The notes under the pieces: generated by a model
What the model saw: only the letters and a program-made list of their open reading frames with translations
What the model was told of the DNA's origin: nothing
The model's database searches: none
In this document: piece by piece, positions 42,417-54,161 of the stretch
Layout of the letters: the number at the start of each line of letters is the position of its first letter
Position numbering within the stretch: position 1 is the first letter of the stretch
From: Pseudeuparius sepicola
Taxonomy: Eukaryota; Arthropoda; Insecta; Coleoptera; Anthribidae
Direction of reading: 5' to 3'
NCBI GenBank assembly: GCA_963920635.1
Contig: OY987299.1
Span: 27,482,901-27,546,900, forward strand
Length of the DNA: 64,000 bases
Made by a program: the position numbers and the translations under genes

Positions 42417-43158
42417 TACAGTGTGTCGTGTGTCCACGGATAGAGTTCGAATAGGGTGCAAATGACAAAAAATTTTCGAGTTGAAATTTCAGTTTCTGGG
42501 GATAAGCCCTGCTTGGTTTGAAACTAATTTGTGACGTAATTTTACTTTCGAAAAGTCACGTATGCCTTGGGAATTTTGAAAAACTAATTTTCCACATCAG
42601 TAAAGTGCCCTTTCTGTAGGTTTTACGACAAAATGTTATTAAGGAAACTTGTTCAGAATGATGAACTGAGTAGGTTTGCGAAATTTCGAATTTTTGGCAT
42701 TTTTTCCCACTTTTTAGAAAAGTGCACTTTGTGTAACTTTCACATCAAAATGTTATTAAGAAAACTTGTTCACAATGAAAAACTGGATAGGTGTGAAAAA
42801 ATTGAAAAGCCTAGGTCTAGTTTGATTTTTGTGCGTTTTAATTTTTTAGCAGCAGAAAAATCAAAGCCGACCTAGACTTTCGAATTTTTTCACACCTATC
42901 CAGTTTTTCATTGTGTTTTCAGTTTTCTTAATAACATTTTGTCGTAAAACCTACAGAAAGGGCACTTTACTGATGTGGAAAATTAGTTTTTTCAAAATTC
43001 CCAAGGCATACGTGATTTTTCGAAAGTAAAATTAGTTTCAAACTTAGTTCAAAATTAGTTTCAAACCAAGCAGGGCTTATCCACAGAAGCTCAAATTTCA
43101 ACTCGAAATTTTTTTGTCGTTTACATCCTATCCGAACTCTATCCGTGGACACACTGCA
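42417..43158. mobile_element. Foldback with ACAGTGTGTC ends
   Basis: Mirrored ends (GTGTCCACGGATAGAGTTCG on the left) enclose a palindrome centred near 42830. Internal GTTATTAAGGAAACTTGTTC links it to the 21667, 38217 and 54162 foldbacks. Confidence 0.75.
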
Positions 43159-43310
43159 TGTGTTTTATAAAATACGTGAGACGGAAATCGCCTTGAGTAG
43201 TAACCAAGTTTTGACACAATATTTTGATATCTGATACGTGTCAGTATGTGGTAGGTACTTAGATAACTTTTCGAGTTATTATGCTTAGCTGCTGTGCGGC
43301 TTGTGGCACT

Positions 43311-44968
43311 TAGTACAGTAAAACTAACACAAAATTAGGCCAAACCCAAACATCCAAAAAAAGTCCTTTCTAGCGCGAAATAGTTCCATACCCTCCTAAG
43401 AGTACTAAAAAGTTACACCACCACCAGCGTCGGGTTTCGGGGGGAGGGGGTGAAAAGGGCAGGAAATTCTTATTTTTCACAGTTTTGCGTGAATATCTAG
43501 TAAACTATGAGGTTTAGCGCAAACGTCATCCTATACGCAAATGATATACATTAAATTCCGAACAAGAATTGTTATATACAGAATTATGGTAAAGTGAACG
43601 GTTTCCATGATATGGAGGGGTAAAGATTTCTTTGTTTTTATTTCACGTAGTTTTTGTCGAAAAAACTTAAAATGATTACAGTATAAATTAGTAACTTAAT
43701 AATGTATGTAGAAAATATATAGATATATCTATGTATATATAGATACATATTACACCCATAGATTGTTATTTTTTGTCACAACATAAGTATATGACTGTAA
43801 ATATGTCCAATACAAGTTAGTAGCCTTGGTTAATTTGTACTCACTTTTTGCCCTTACTCATTATAGCGTTATGATTTCCATTCGTTCTTTTATGTCAAAT
43901 CATTCCCATATCTAATTTATCCTTAGCTTGTATATAAAAATGAGAAAGTCATGTGAAAAACAAGAAAATATATATTAAACAATCCTCATCGTATGCTTCT
44001 GCAGAGATGGATGTGTCCAAAACTGCGAGTGTCGAAGAAACGGTCTCAATTGTTCAAGTATGTGCAGCAATTTCTTAGGACTTGCATGTCTCAATAGAGA
44101 TTCTTACTGTAATCATCGACGATGATTTAAATGATGATTCTCAAGTGAACGAAGAACACGAAGATTTGTTTCCTCTCACCAGCCCGAGTGAACTATTTGG
44201 TGCTGACTGATAACGCAATTAATGATTCACCTAAAACTTATAACCTTTTGTATCATTTTAATTCCCCTCCCATTTTTTCAATATAGATTGTTTAATATAT
44301 TTTCTTGTTTTTCACATGAGCTTCCTATTCATGACTTTCTCATATTTACAAGCTAAGGACAAATTATGGGGATGATTTGACATAAAAGAACGAATGGAAA
44401 TCAGAACGCTATAATGAATGAGGGCAAAAAGTGAGTACAAATTTACTAAGGCTACTAACTTGTATTGGACATATTTACAGTCATATACTTATGAGGTTAT
44501 GTTGTGACAAAAAATAACAATCTATGGGTGTAATATGTATCTATATATGCATAGATATATCTATATATATTCTACATACATTATTCAGTTACTAATTTAT
44601 ACTGTAATCATTTTAAGTTTTTTCAACAAAAACTACGTGAAATAAAAACAAAAAAATCTTTACGCCTCCATATCATGGCAACCGTTCACTTTACCATAAT
44701 TCTGTATAAAACAATTCTTGTTCGGAATTTAATGTACATCATTTGCGTATAGAATGACGTTTGCGCTAAACCTCATAGTTTACTAGATATTCACGCAAAA
44801 CTGTGAAAAATAAGAATTTCCTGCCCTTTTCACCCCCCTCCACCCGAAACCCGACGCTGGTGGTGGTGTAACTTTTTAGTACTAACTCTTAGGAGGGTAT
44901 GGAACTATTTCGCGCTAGAAAGGACTTTTTTTTTGATGTTTGGGTTTTGGCCCAATTTTACTGTACTA
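43311..44968. mobile_element. Exon-carrying foldback, copy 1
   Basis: Inverted arms of about 650 bp start TAGTACAGTAAAACTAACAC and mirror at 44968. Shared sequences include CACCACCAGCGTCGGGTTTC. The unpaired centre (about 43980-44260) holds a captured exon (44005-44210). It matches 51131-52689. Both lie in mib1 introns. Confidence 0.85.
44005..44210 (+). pseudogene. Captured Cys-rich/acidic C-terminal exon, frameshifted
   Basis: It follows an acceptor-like CTTCTGCAG and parallels 51818-52019. It reads DGCVQNCECRRNGLNCSSMC, but a short insertion near 44100 breaks the frame before the acidic tail (DDDLNDDSQVNEEHEDLFPL, stop at 44210). Some cysteines of the other copy are lost. Confidence 0.65.
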
Positions 44969-45098
44969 ACTTCCCTGACAGCCAAACCCAAAATGTGTGA
45001 GGATAATAATCCATCGGTAAGTAGTTTTGTTCAAAAATGGTCAAAAATTTGAGTAATAAGCCGAACAGATAAAACGAACGAACAAAAAAAAAACTCAC

Positions 45099-45436
45099 CG
45101 TGACCCTGCTGATCACCGACTCCCTGCACATCAGGCACTTCTTGACGCGGGACGCGCACGTCGAGCAGCACGCGACGTGCCCGCACGGCTGGAACAGCGC
45201 GTCCCGCTTGGCGTCCGAACACACGAGGCACTCGTCCAGGGGCGCCGCCGTCGACTGGGCGCCGCTTCCGGTTCCGGCACATGGTTCCGGCGGCCCCCGC
45301 GCCGCCGCCGCCGCCGCCGTCGGCGACGAGTTCTGGTGCGGCCCCGCGTCCATCTCGCCGCTCTGGCGCTCCTTGTGGCACTTGGCCAGCGTCTTGCACA
45401 GGTTGGGGTCCGGACAAAGGTCCAGCGGTGTTTGGC
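45099..45436 (-). CDS. mib1: mib1 exon with end of ankyrin region and first RING finger
   Basis: It begins [20 protein letters not shown] (phase 1 join: G from the previous exon plus GC) and then has a GC-rich low-complexity linker with a run of alanines. It ends with the first [24 protein letters not shown] then [11 protein letters not shown]. The acceptor is TTTTCAG at 45437 and the donor GTGAGT at 45098. The exon is about 113 codons and very GC-rich, because of a GCC/GGC repeat encoding the alanines (about 45290-45325). Overlapping open frames on both strands are shadows of this composition. A truncated duplicate lies upstream at 46290-46390. Confidence 0.96.
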
Positions 45437-45659
45437 CTGAAAACGGGGGAGAAGCTGCTAAATTCCTTTACACCTATTACCTATGTATTATAATAAATAT
45501 TATTATAAAAATTTGTCAGTTTTGTTTTTGTATCCAAAACGATTTTAAATTTTAAGGTTCTCCTTCTATGAATAAATATATTTTTAAGTATCCTGATTTT
45601 AATAATGATTTTATTTAAAAAATAGCTTTGATTAAAATCATGATTTTAATTACGGTTTT

Positions 45660-46240
45660 AAACGACTGATTTAAATCATCTCAACCCTGGGCAAAATCAA
45701 AATGATCAAAAATCGATCTATCGGCATCGGAATACGTAATTACCTAGCGCGCTGATCAGGAAAATCTACGACTTTAAGGGGTAGATGGATGGGCGGGAGA
45801 TAGCCTCCAACCAGTCTGCAGCCGATCCGGAGATACAACTAAAAAACCGAACTTTCACTTTTGATTTGACTATGAAGGCCATTTGCGCCGAAACGGTTAA
45901 AGCTACAACATACTACCTTGCGCCAATCGCCGCAGCGGCTCGAGATGTATAAGTAAAGGTGAAATCAGACACCTGAAAAATTAACTGCGCGCGTAGCGAA
46001 TATTCCTCCGAGATTTTCGGGGAGTCTACCCCTTTGAAAACTGAAATTTGACCATTTCGCAAAAAAATAAAATTGGCCCGAAACAGGCTTATCCGACGCA
46101 GTTTGGCCCGTAGAAACCGAAAATCCGAAATTGAACTTGGAAGCTTTTAAATGCCCGGCCAGCGCACTTTTCTGAAAATCGCTTAAAAATCCTAAAATGA
46201 ATACTTTTTAAACGGGCTCTGGACAACTCCAAATCCAGCC
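45660..46240. repeat. Dispersed repeat, copy 2
   Basis: It is a directly oriented counterpart of 37630-38180, lying between the functional mib1 exon and its partial duplicate. Confidence 0.75.
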
Positions 46241-46289
46241 TAATTGAATTTAATTTCTCTCAAAATTAGCCACATTATATAGACACTTC

Positions 46290-46390
46290 GTGCGGCCCCG
46301 CGTCCATCTCGCCGCTCTGGCGCTCCTTATGGCACTTGGCCAGCGTCTTGCACAGGTTGGGGTCCGGACAAAGGTCCAGCGGTGTTTGGC
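46290..46390 (-). pseudogene. mib1: Partial duplicate of a mib1 exon
   Basis: It copies about 101 bp from the 5' end of the 45099-45436 exon, including an acceptor-like CAG at 46391. It encodes [20 protein letters not shown], then [13 protein letters not shown]. After that the sequence diverges to EVSI and a stop. Only one base difference is obvious in the shared part (CATAAG for CACAAG). If used as an exon it would end the protein before any RING finger. Confidence 0.8.
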
Positions 46391-46687
46391 CTGATAACGG
46401 GGGAAAAGGTTCACATTCGGGCTTGACAGCGACGGTTTTAGCTTGACTACCGCCGGGTGCTAAGTCTAAAAAACGCGTTATCTTTCCTCTCAATTTTTTA
46501 CTTTTGCCCAGAAAGCTAAACTTTTTAGTTGGGAGGTAGTCAGAAATTTTAAAAAAATTGAATCGAATTGAAATCTGGCATAAAATAGCGCCGCATGCGA
46601 AAAATTTTCAAATATTCAAGGTCAAACAGTTTAAATTAACGAAAATAAATTCCAAGCAAAACATATTCTTGTTAACTGGTGGTATTG

Positions 46688-47547
46688 GACCGGGAGATAG
46701 TGACAGATTTTTGGACGTGCTCTTACTCAGTATGCCTTGCAAAGGGCATTATGTGGCACATATTCTCACAATAATAAGGTATGAATCAGAGAGTCATCCT
46801 GGGTTCTTCATGTGAAAAACTGAGTTTTCAATTATTCGAAAAATATGCGTTTTGGTATGATTTTATACAGGCTGCCATATGTTTTATAATGAAGTTTAAA
46901 ATAGAAAATTCCTGGGAAAACCATAGGCATACCGTTAACCTGGACCCAAATGGCTGCTATTGTCACGTGAATTTGTATTTTAATACTTAATTTTTCATCG
47001 TTTCTGAACAGGCTGCCAATGGTGAGTATGTAAGTTCTTGTCATAAAACTGCCGAAGGAAAGATGGCATACCGTTTGCGCATGTCCAAGTACACTTTACA
47101 TCGAATAACTCGTTTAAATGATTAAATAACATTCAATTTAAACAGTACTTGGACATGCGCGAAAGGTATGCCATCCTTTTTTCAGCATTTTCATAATAAG
47201 AACTTGCATACTTCATTGGCAGCCTGTTCAGAAACGTGGAAGAATTAATTATTAAAATACAAGATCACGTGGCAATAATAGCCCTTTGGACCCACCCTAA
47301 CGGTATGCCGATGGTTTTCCGAAGAATTTTCTATTTTGAACTTTATTATAAAACACATGGCAGCCTGTATAAAATCATATCAAAACGCTTATTTTTCGAA
47401 TAATTGAAAACTCAGTTTTTCACATGAAGAACCCAGGATGACTCTCTGATTCACACCTTATTATTGTGAGAATGTGTGCCACATAATGCCCTTTGCAAGG
47501 CATACTGAGTAAAATCACGTCCAAAAATCTGTCACTATCTTCCTGTC
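46688..47547. mobile_element. Foldback family GACCGGGAGATAG, copy 2
   Basis: It is a near-full match to 33563-34419 with the same long arms. It lies in the 5.4-kb mib1 intron. Confidence 0.82.
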
Positions 47548-50500
47548 TATATTTTTTTTGTCCACTATGACTCATAACATTTGTAGTCAAGAAGTCCTAC
47601 TCAGTCTTATTTTATAGAACAACTGTGACCAATAGAAATTTCGAAATTCGTTTTATTGTGAGCCCATAAAAATCATTGCATTTTAAACCGCCTATACAAA
47701 AAAAATCAGAGGTGTTTGGTTACTAAAATGAGCCGTAGACGAAATTTTTTAGAAATATGAAGCACAGATAGTTTAAAAGAGGTATAGGAAATTACAAAAT
47801 CATAACAGTATAATGTTACACATTATTACATGACAATTTTCCAATTTATATTCAATCAATGAATGAATGTTGTATATTCTGCGTTTAGCATATTCTCACT
47901 TCGAAATTTTTATTTTCGTCCAAAAATCCAAGGGGGGGAGTAAAATCTTGAACGCACAGATGAATAAGATGAAGAATGGGATATATGATGAAGAATAGGA
48001 CATAGCAACAAAATGTGATTTATTTTTAGTTATTAGACCAGCTTATACCGCTTATATTGGGCAAAGTCAATCGACGATTTTTTTAGAGGAATGTTCATCT
48101 TTCCATTTTTCTTTTCCATTTTAACGGACTATTTTGTTCTAGTCTCGTTAGGAAATATGATGAAGATTCATAGTGCTGGAAATTTTTTAAATGGTAGAAT
48201 CCTTGCATGAATTCAATATTAGGCAAATGAGATTGTGGAGTCGATGAAAAACATCGGGTAAAAAACCGATGCCAACCAGTATACTTCCACATTACTGATT
48301 TTAAATCCATTATGTACTAGTAAATTGAGTAAGTTCCGATATAGTCCAAGAAAATTGTCATTTTTTTTATAGAGGTAGAAAAAAATTCTTATCGGGTAGA
48401 TATTTTCAGGATTGGTTGTGGGTAGCGTCCTGAGTATAACCCCAAAAAATCACCATCGAAGTCGTGTTACGAACCCCGCAATAGGGGTGGTTTTGTTCAC
48501 GAGATATAGGTAAAAGATCACCACTAGCTAAAGTGCTTTATAAGGGAAATTTATTTATAAGTAAGAACCTACCTAGCATTTATTTATATTATTGTTAGTT
48601 TTTGTTTTTTGCTAAAATTGTTAGGTTTTTAAATATAATACATAATAAGTGTTTATAATAACAGTTTTTCTAAAAAAGGCGATCATACAGTTATTATTTT
48701 TATAACTAATAATACAATTTTAATATTTTTTCAATAATACATATGTCCGAGCATCTGTCAATTGTTTCTATCAAAAATATACCTTCATAAGTGATAGCCA
48801 ACTCGATTTTCATTAAAAAATTACCATGGCATCTTTTTAATATTTTTACAAATAATACGCCTATGATAACTTTTTAATGAAACAAGATATCAAAAAAATA
48901 TTTACGAAAGTTTATCAGAAAAATGTTCTCTTTCCAAATATAAAGAGAAACAGGTATGGTCCTGGGAAAAATAGGTATATTTGATGACGTCATAACCTAT
49001 ATTTCCCAAATTCCTAAAAACAATCTTTTTGGACCAAAGGCAAGCTTTAGTGGTCTTAAGAAACCCACAAATCAAATTTTTTTCTGGCTGCTTGTGTTTG
49101 CTTATAATAACCCTGGGGCGTGGAGTTTGGGACACCCTTACATACAGAGTGGTCCAAATTCACACTGACTGTCATATTCGTTATTTTTGAACTAAAAATT
49201 AAATTCAATAATAGAATTACGTAGAATTTTATGAAGAATCCGTACCTAATAATGATTCTATATTTTTTACACTGGGGATCGTCAAAAAGATATTTAGAAG
49301 AAACAATTTTTCGGAAAAACTGAAAGCATGTCTAGGAAGTCAAAATAAACATAATAACTTAAACTTAATAAAATAAAAGTCCGATTTTCATTTCTTTTTA
49401 GTTAATCGAGTTACTTGATAACGTTTCAATTTATAAATGCCCAAATAAGTATCGAAATGGCGGTGATGTTTTCGAAAATGTGTCTTAAATTAATGCTATT
49501 TATTTATTTGTTGTAATTTTTTCTTTAGTTGTTAAATTACAATTAATCTGGCTGGGTGCCAGATGAAAGTGCGGGGCCCCGGCAAGGAATTATTTAATCC
49601 ATTAAGAACAAATTTTTGAAAATTGATACGCTACTAGAATGGTATATTTTTTGGATGTAACTTTTTAAAAAAGTGGGCAGGGGCGATGAGTTTACATCAA
49701 TTCAGTGACGTATATAGAAATTGATTTCGGGTGTTAAGGGACAATTTTTGTGAATTTCTTTTAAATAAGTGCATCTAAAATAATCCTGTAAAATGCGCCG
49801 CAGGCGAAATTTTTTAGAAATGTTAAGGAAATTACTTAAAATTAGTCTTAGGAAATCCCAATATCTTCAGATTTTCAAGCTGCAGTGAATATTTTCAAAT
49901 TCTGAAATGGTTTCGGCCCCGCCCTTTTAAATACGCTACTGACTGGATAACTTTGTAAACGGGACTCGGAGGCGCGGGACCACCTAGAGCCGGCCCTGGA
50001 GGGGTTAGATCAGTAGCTGTTGAAGATGAAATAGCTTTAAGGTTTAAAAAACCTACTATTTTTAAATGGTTTTTAATAAAGAACTGAAACAGGTTTATGT
50101 TGAACAAGTTTAACATTAAAACTTTAAAAATATTAATTATAATAGTAGCTGAATATTCCTTCTCGCATTTATACCTACTTATCCCTTTTCTACTTATTTG
50201 ATTTCTTATTATTGCGGATATCTCATTATTACGGATATCTCATTATTAGATACGGATATTCCTACACATTCTTCGCCTGGCCTGATGACATCTTTAGAAT
50301 TGCCAGTAGGTATGGTAAAAGATTTCTTCGCGCCACTTGCCTAACTGAACCTTCATAAAAATAATAAATAAACCTTCAAATACAAATTAGTACTCATCTA
50401 TTCATAAAAGAGACTCTGGGAATTCCTTAATCTCCTAATCCATGGCGCACGCAGCCATGCACCACCGTTTACTGTTGACTGTTGTCCAGTGTTGCCAGTT

Positions 50501-50844
50501 ATGTTTTATTTTATTTGAAAGCATTTTCGGATTATAAAATTCGGTACTGCACTGATCCAAAAATTATGTTTTGTTGGCAGTTTTCGGGCGAGTTTCCATG
50601 CTCTACTGGAAAACCAGTTTAATAAATTATTACACTCACGGATGCTCGGGGAGCTTGTTCTAGTGGTGGTGCAAAAGCATAAAAATGGTGGTATTTCGGG
50701 GGGGGGGGGAGGGGGATTGAACCCCCAAAACCCCTCCTCAGATACGGCCCTGAATCAGAGAATAATTAATGAATTCCGGCTCATTTCTTTCGTGCATCCC
50801 CTGTGAAGAAAATCCTGGATTCGCTCTTGATTTGTGTAACTTAC
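47548..50844. other. mib1 intron, mostly unassigned
   Basis: It contains a small palindrome near 48970-49010 (AATAGGTATATTTGATGACG and mirror) and a G-run at 50699-50715. No exon, tRNA or well-bounded element was recognised. Confidence 0.4.
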
Positions 50845-51079
50845 CTTTCTTATTCTTGATAGTGAGGTCAGCCCCATTGGCAGCTAGAAAGCAAGCGATA
50901 CTGGCCGACGATTTCTTGTCGGAACCCTGCGCGCCGAGCCCCATCAACAGCTTGCCGACGTCCTGCACGTCCTGCAGCTGGCGCAGCTGCGACAGGGTGT
51001 GGTGCCGGAGGGCCTCGTGGAGGGGCGTGTCTCCATCTTTGTCCGCGATGTTTAGATTTGCCCCCTCACGCACCAGTAG
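50845..51079 (-). CDS. mib1: mib1 exon (ankyrin repeats)
   Basis: It reads [20 protein letters not shown], then [20 protein letters not shown], then [21 protein letters not shown], matching the last ankyrin repeats of Mind bomb. The acceptor is CTCAG upstream of 51079 and the donor GTAAGT at 50844. Entry is phase 0 and exit is phase 1, compatible with both neighbours. The segment between QDV and MGLG is shorter than the vertebrate protein, which carries about a dozen extra residues there. Confidence 0.96.
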
Positions 51080-51130
51080 CTGAGGAAAAATATTGTTCGC
51101 ATTATATGGATAGTCGTAGAATTCCCCAAG

Positions 51131-52689
51131 TAGTACAGTAAAACTAACACAAAATTAGGCCAAACACAAACATAAAAAAAGTCCTTTCTAGCGCGAAATA
51201 GTTCCATACCCTGCTAAGAGTTAGTACTAAAAAGTTACACCACCACCAGCGTCGGGTTTCGGGGGGAGGGGGTGAAAAGGGCAGGAAATTCTTATTTTTC
51301 ACAGTTTTGCGTGAATATCTAGTAAACTATGAGGTTTAGCGCAAACGTCATCCTATACGCAAATGATATACATTAAATTCCGAACAAGAATTGTTATATA
51401 CAGAATTATGGTAAAGTGAACGGTTTCCATGATATGGAGGGGTACAGATTTCTTCGTTTTTATTTCACGTAGATTTTCTTGAAAAAACTTAAAATCATTA
51501 CAGTATAAATTAGTAACTGAATAATGTATGTAGAATATATAGATATATCTATGCATATTACACCCATAGATTGTTATTTTTTGTCACAACAAAACCTCAT
51601 AAGTATATGACTGTAAATATGTCCAATACAAGTTAGTAGCCTTAGGTAATTTGTAGTAACTTTTTGCCCTCATTCATTATAGCGTTCTGATTTCCATTCG
51701 TTCTTTTATGTCAAATCATTCCCATATCTAATTTGTCCTTAGCTTGTAAAAATGAGAAAGTCATGAATAGGAAGAAGAAAATATATATTAAACAATCCTC
51801 ATCGTATGCTTCTGCAGAGAGGGATGCGTCCAAAACTGCGAGTGTCGAAGAAGTGGTCTCAATTGTTCAAGTATGTGCTGCAATTGCTTAGGACTTGCAT
51901 GTCTCAATAGAGATACTGTAATCATCGACGACGATTTAAATGATGATTCTCAAGTGGACGAAGAACACGAAGATTTGTTTCCTCTCACCAGCCCGAGTGA
52001 ACTATTTGGTGCTGACTGATAACGCAATTAATGATTCACCTAAAACTTATAACCTTTTGTATCATTTTGATTTCCCTCCCATTTTTTTCAATATAGATTG
52101 TTTAATTTATATTTTTTTGTTTTTCACACGAGCTTCCTATTCATGACTTTCTCATTTTTACAAGCTAAGGACAAATTAGATATGGGAATGATTTGACATA
52201 AAAGAACGAATGGAAATCAGAACGCCATAATGAATGAGGGCAAAAAGTCAGTACAAAAAATAACAATCTATGGGTGTAATATGTATCTATATATGCATAG
52301 ATATATCTATATATATATTCTACATACATTATTCAGTTACTAATTTATACTGTAATCATTTAAGTTTTTTCAACAAAAACTACGTGAAATAAAAACAAAG
52401 AAATCTTTACCCCTCCATATCATGGAAACCGTTCACTCTACCATAATTCTGTATATAACAATTCTTGTTCGGAATTTAATGTATATCATTTGCGTATAGG
52501 ATGACGTTTGCGCTAAACCTAAACCTAAAAATAAGAATTTCCTGCCCTTTTCACCCCCTCCCCCCCAAACCCGACGCTGGCGGTGGTGTAACTTTTTAGT
52601 TCTAACTCTTAGGAGGGTATGGAATTATTTCGCGCTAGAAAGAACTTTTTTTTTGGATGTTTGGGTTTTGGCAAAATTTTACTGTACTA
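51131..52689. mobile_element. Exon-carrying foldback, copy 2
   Basis: Arms and centre match 43311-44968; ends are TAGTACAGTAAAACTAACAC and its mirror. The central exon is open in this copy. It lies in the 1.8-kb mib1 intron and almost fills it. Confidence 0.85.
51818..52019 (+). CDS. Captured Cys-rich/acidic C-terminal exon, open copy
   Basis: After an acceptor-like TGCTTCTGCAG it reads EGCVQNCECRRSGLNCSSMC, then CNCLGLACLNRD, then the acidic tail DDDLNDDSQVDEEHEDLFPL. It ends TSPSELFGAD with a stop at 52017-52019 (67 codons, phase 2 entry). The spacing of cysteines resembles the CxCxxxGLxC...CxxCxxxxC tails seen in many insect transposon-associated proteins. There is no upstream exon in the foldback, so on its own it cannot make a protein. 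It would have to be spliced from a transcript running on the plus strand, antisense to mib1. Confidence 0.6.
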
Positions 52690-52868
52690 AAAAATGACCT
52701 TATCCGAGAATCACGGAAACACGACCACGATTTGGAACTGTCCATATGGTATAGCTTTACAAAAACTAAATTAGTGAGAAGTGAGATGTTCTCATTTCCA
52801 CAGAAAACCTAGGCTGTGTGTTCTGATTCTGCGATCCTTCCATAAAAACATATTTCCATTTCACTTAC

Positions 52869-53088
52869 CCGAACAATTTGGGTGTGCTGGCGTTCGACAG
52901 CGAGGTGAAGGGCTGTCTGCAGGTTGACGTTCTGCAGGTCCATGTTGGCCCTGCCCGTCAAAACTAGTTGCTCTGCCACCTCCACGTGGTTGTTGAGGGC
53001 AGCGAGGTGTAGCGCGGTGTACCCATCGTCCTTCTTTTCGTCCACGATCCACGGTCGGGGCAGCTTCGTCAGCAAGATCTTCATCGCG
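52869..53088 (-). CDS. mib1: mib1 exon (ankyrin repeats), first exon of the gene seen in the window
   Basis: It reads [20 protein letters not shown], then [20 protein letters not shown], then [19 protein letters not shown]: two ankyrin repeats typical of Mind bomb. The acceptor is TTCCAG upstream of 53088, phase 2 entry; a preceding exon ending in AG would give the conserved serine before AM. The donor is GTAAGT at 52868. The upstream exons (MIB/HERC2, ZZ, REP and first ankyrin repeats) are not in 53089-64000, so that intron exceeds 10.9 kb. Confidence 0.96.
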
Positions 53089-54161
53089 CTGGAAGAAATA
53101 AAGGAATTAGTTGACAATTATTCACTTGATATTGAAAATAATATCGACCGTTGTTTGACAAAACAGCGTAACTTAACAAATATTCGAATTTTATAGGAAT
53201 AAACTTTTTTTAATACCTGAAAGGTTTTTTGACATACCTACATGTCCCAAATCGATAACACTTCCTAACCTACGACGTATCCCACACATATTTGTTCTAT
53301 TTGCTAATTTAATTTGAAATAAAAAAAATCAAATATTCTTCTTCTTCACATTATGCAGTACCAATACCAAAATAAACGAAAAAAAAAAAATAAATTTGTT
53401 AGTCGCCTAAAGCCCCAGAATAAAACACACTAAATCACGATTCCGAAAAAGCAGGAAGCTGCTTCCTTAATTTAGGTCGGATTTTTATTTTTTTTAGATC
53501 TATTATAGTCCCGAACATAAAGCTCGCCTACTAGGAACTTCAAATTTATGAGCAAGGTACTGCGTTCGAAATTCTATCCATGTTTTTGTTGTAGGTATCT
53601 ATATTAAGACAACCTAGTTATTTGGATGAATTTATTCTTCATAAAAAAAGGGAAATCTGGATCTTGTATTAGAAATTTGTTTCTTTTAATCGCTTTACGA
53701 TCTATACCTGGAAAACTAAATCCTTGATGTGGTAAAAATAAATCTATAAATCCTAAGAACAAGGTGGGTTTTTGTATATTATTATACAGGGTGTAAATAA
53801 ATAAATAAGTGCGAAATAATTCAACGAGTGATTCAGAATATAAAAGGAAGAAAAACACCTATAAAAATAGCTCCGGAAATAAAATATATTATGTAAAATT
53901 ATTAAAAAATATATTTTTGTTTTCTTCAAGTAATTCTTGCAAAAATTAAAATATATATTTGCAGGAAATTTAGTGTTAGGATACTTTTTGCGACGAGGAA
54001 TTCAGATATGAGACTAATTTTTGTTCTTGATATACAGGGAATTACATGGATCAATTATCAATCGGTTTTTGACCGATAAATGTTGCAAGTTGCTTTTTCC
54101 AAAATATATTTTTCTAAAAACTAAATTGCATAAAAAAGGCCTTCTTATGCCATATCGCTTA
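53089..54161. other. mib1 intron, nothing recognised
   Basis: A TACAGGGTGT motif at 53786 has no clear partner. No exon was found. Confidence 0.4.

Noticed and set aside
45031..45417. 128-aa minus-strand frame
   Set aside because: It is an alternative frame of the mib1 first-RING exon, made open by its GCC/GGC repeats.
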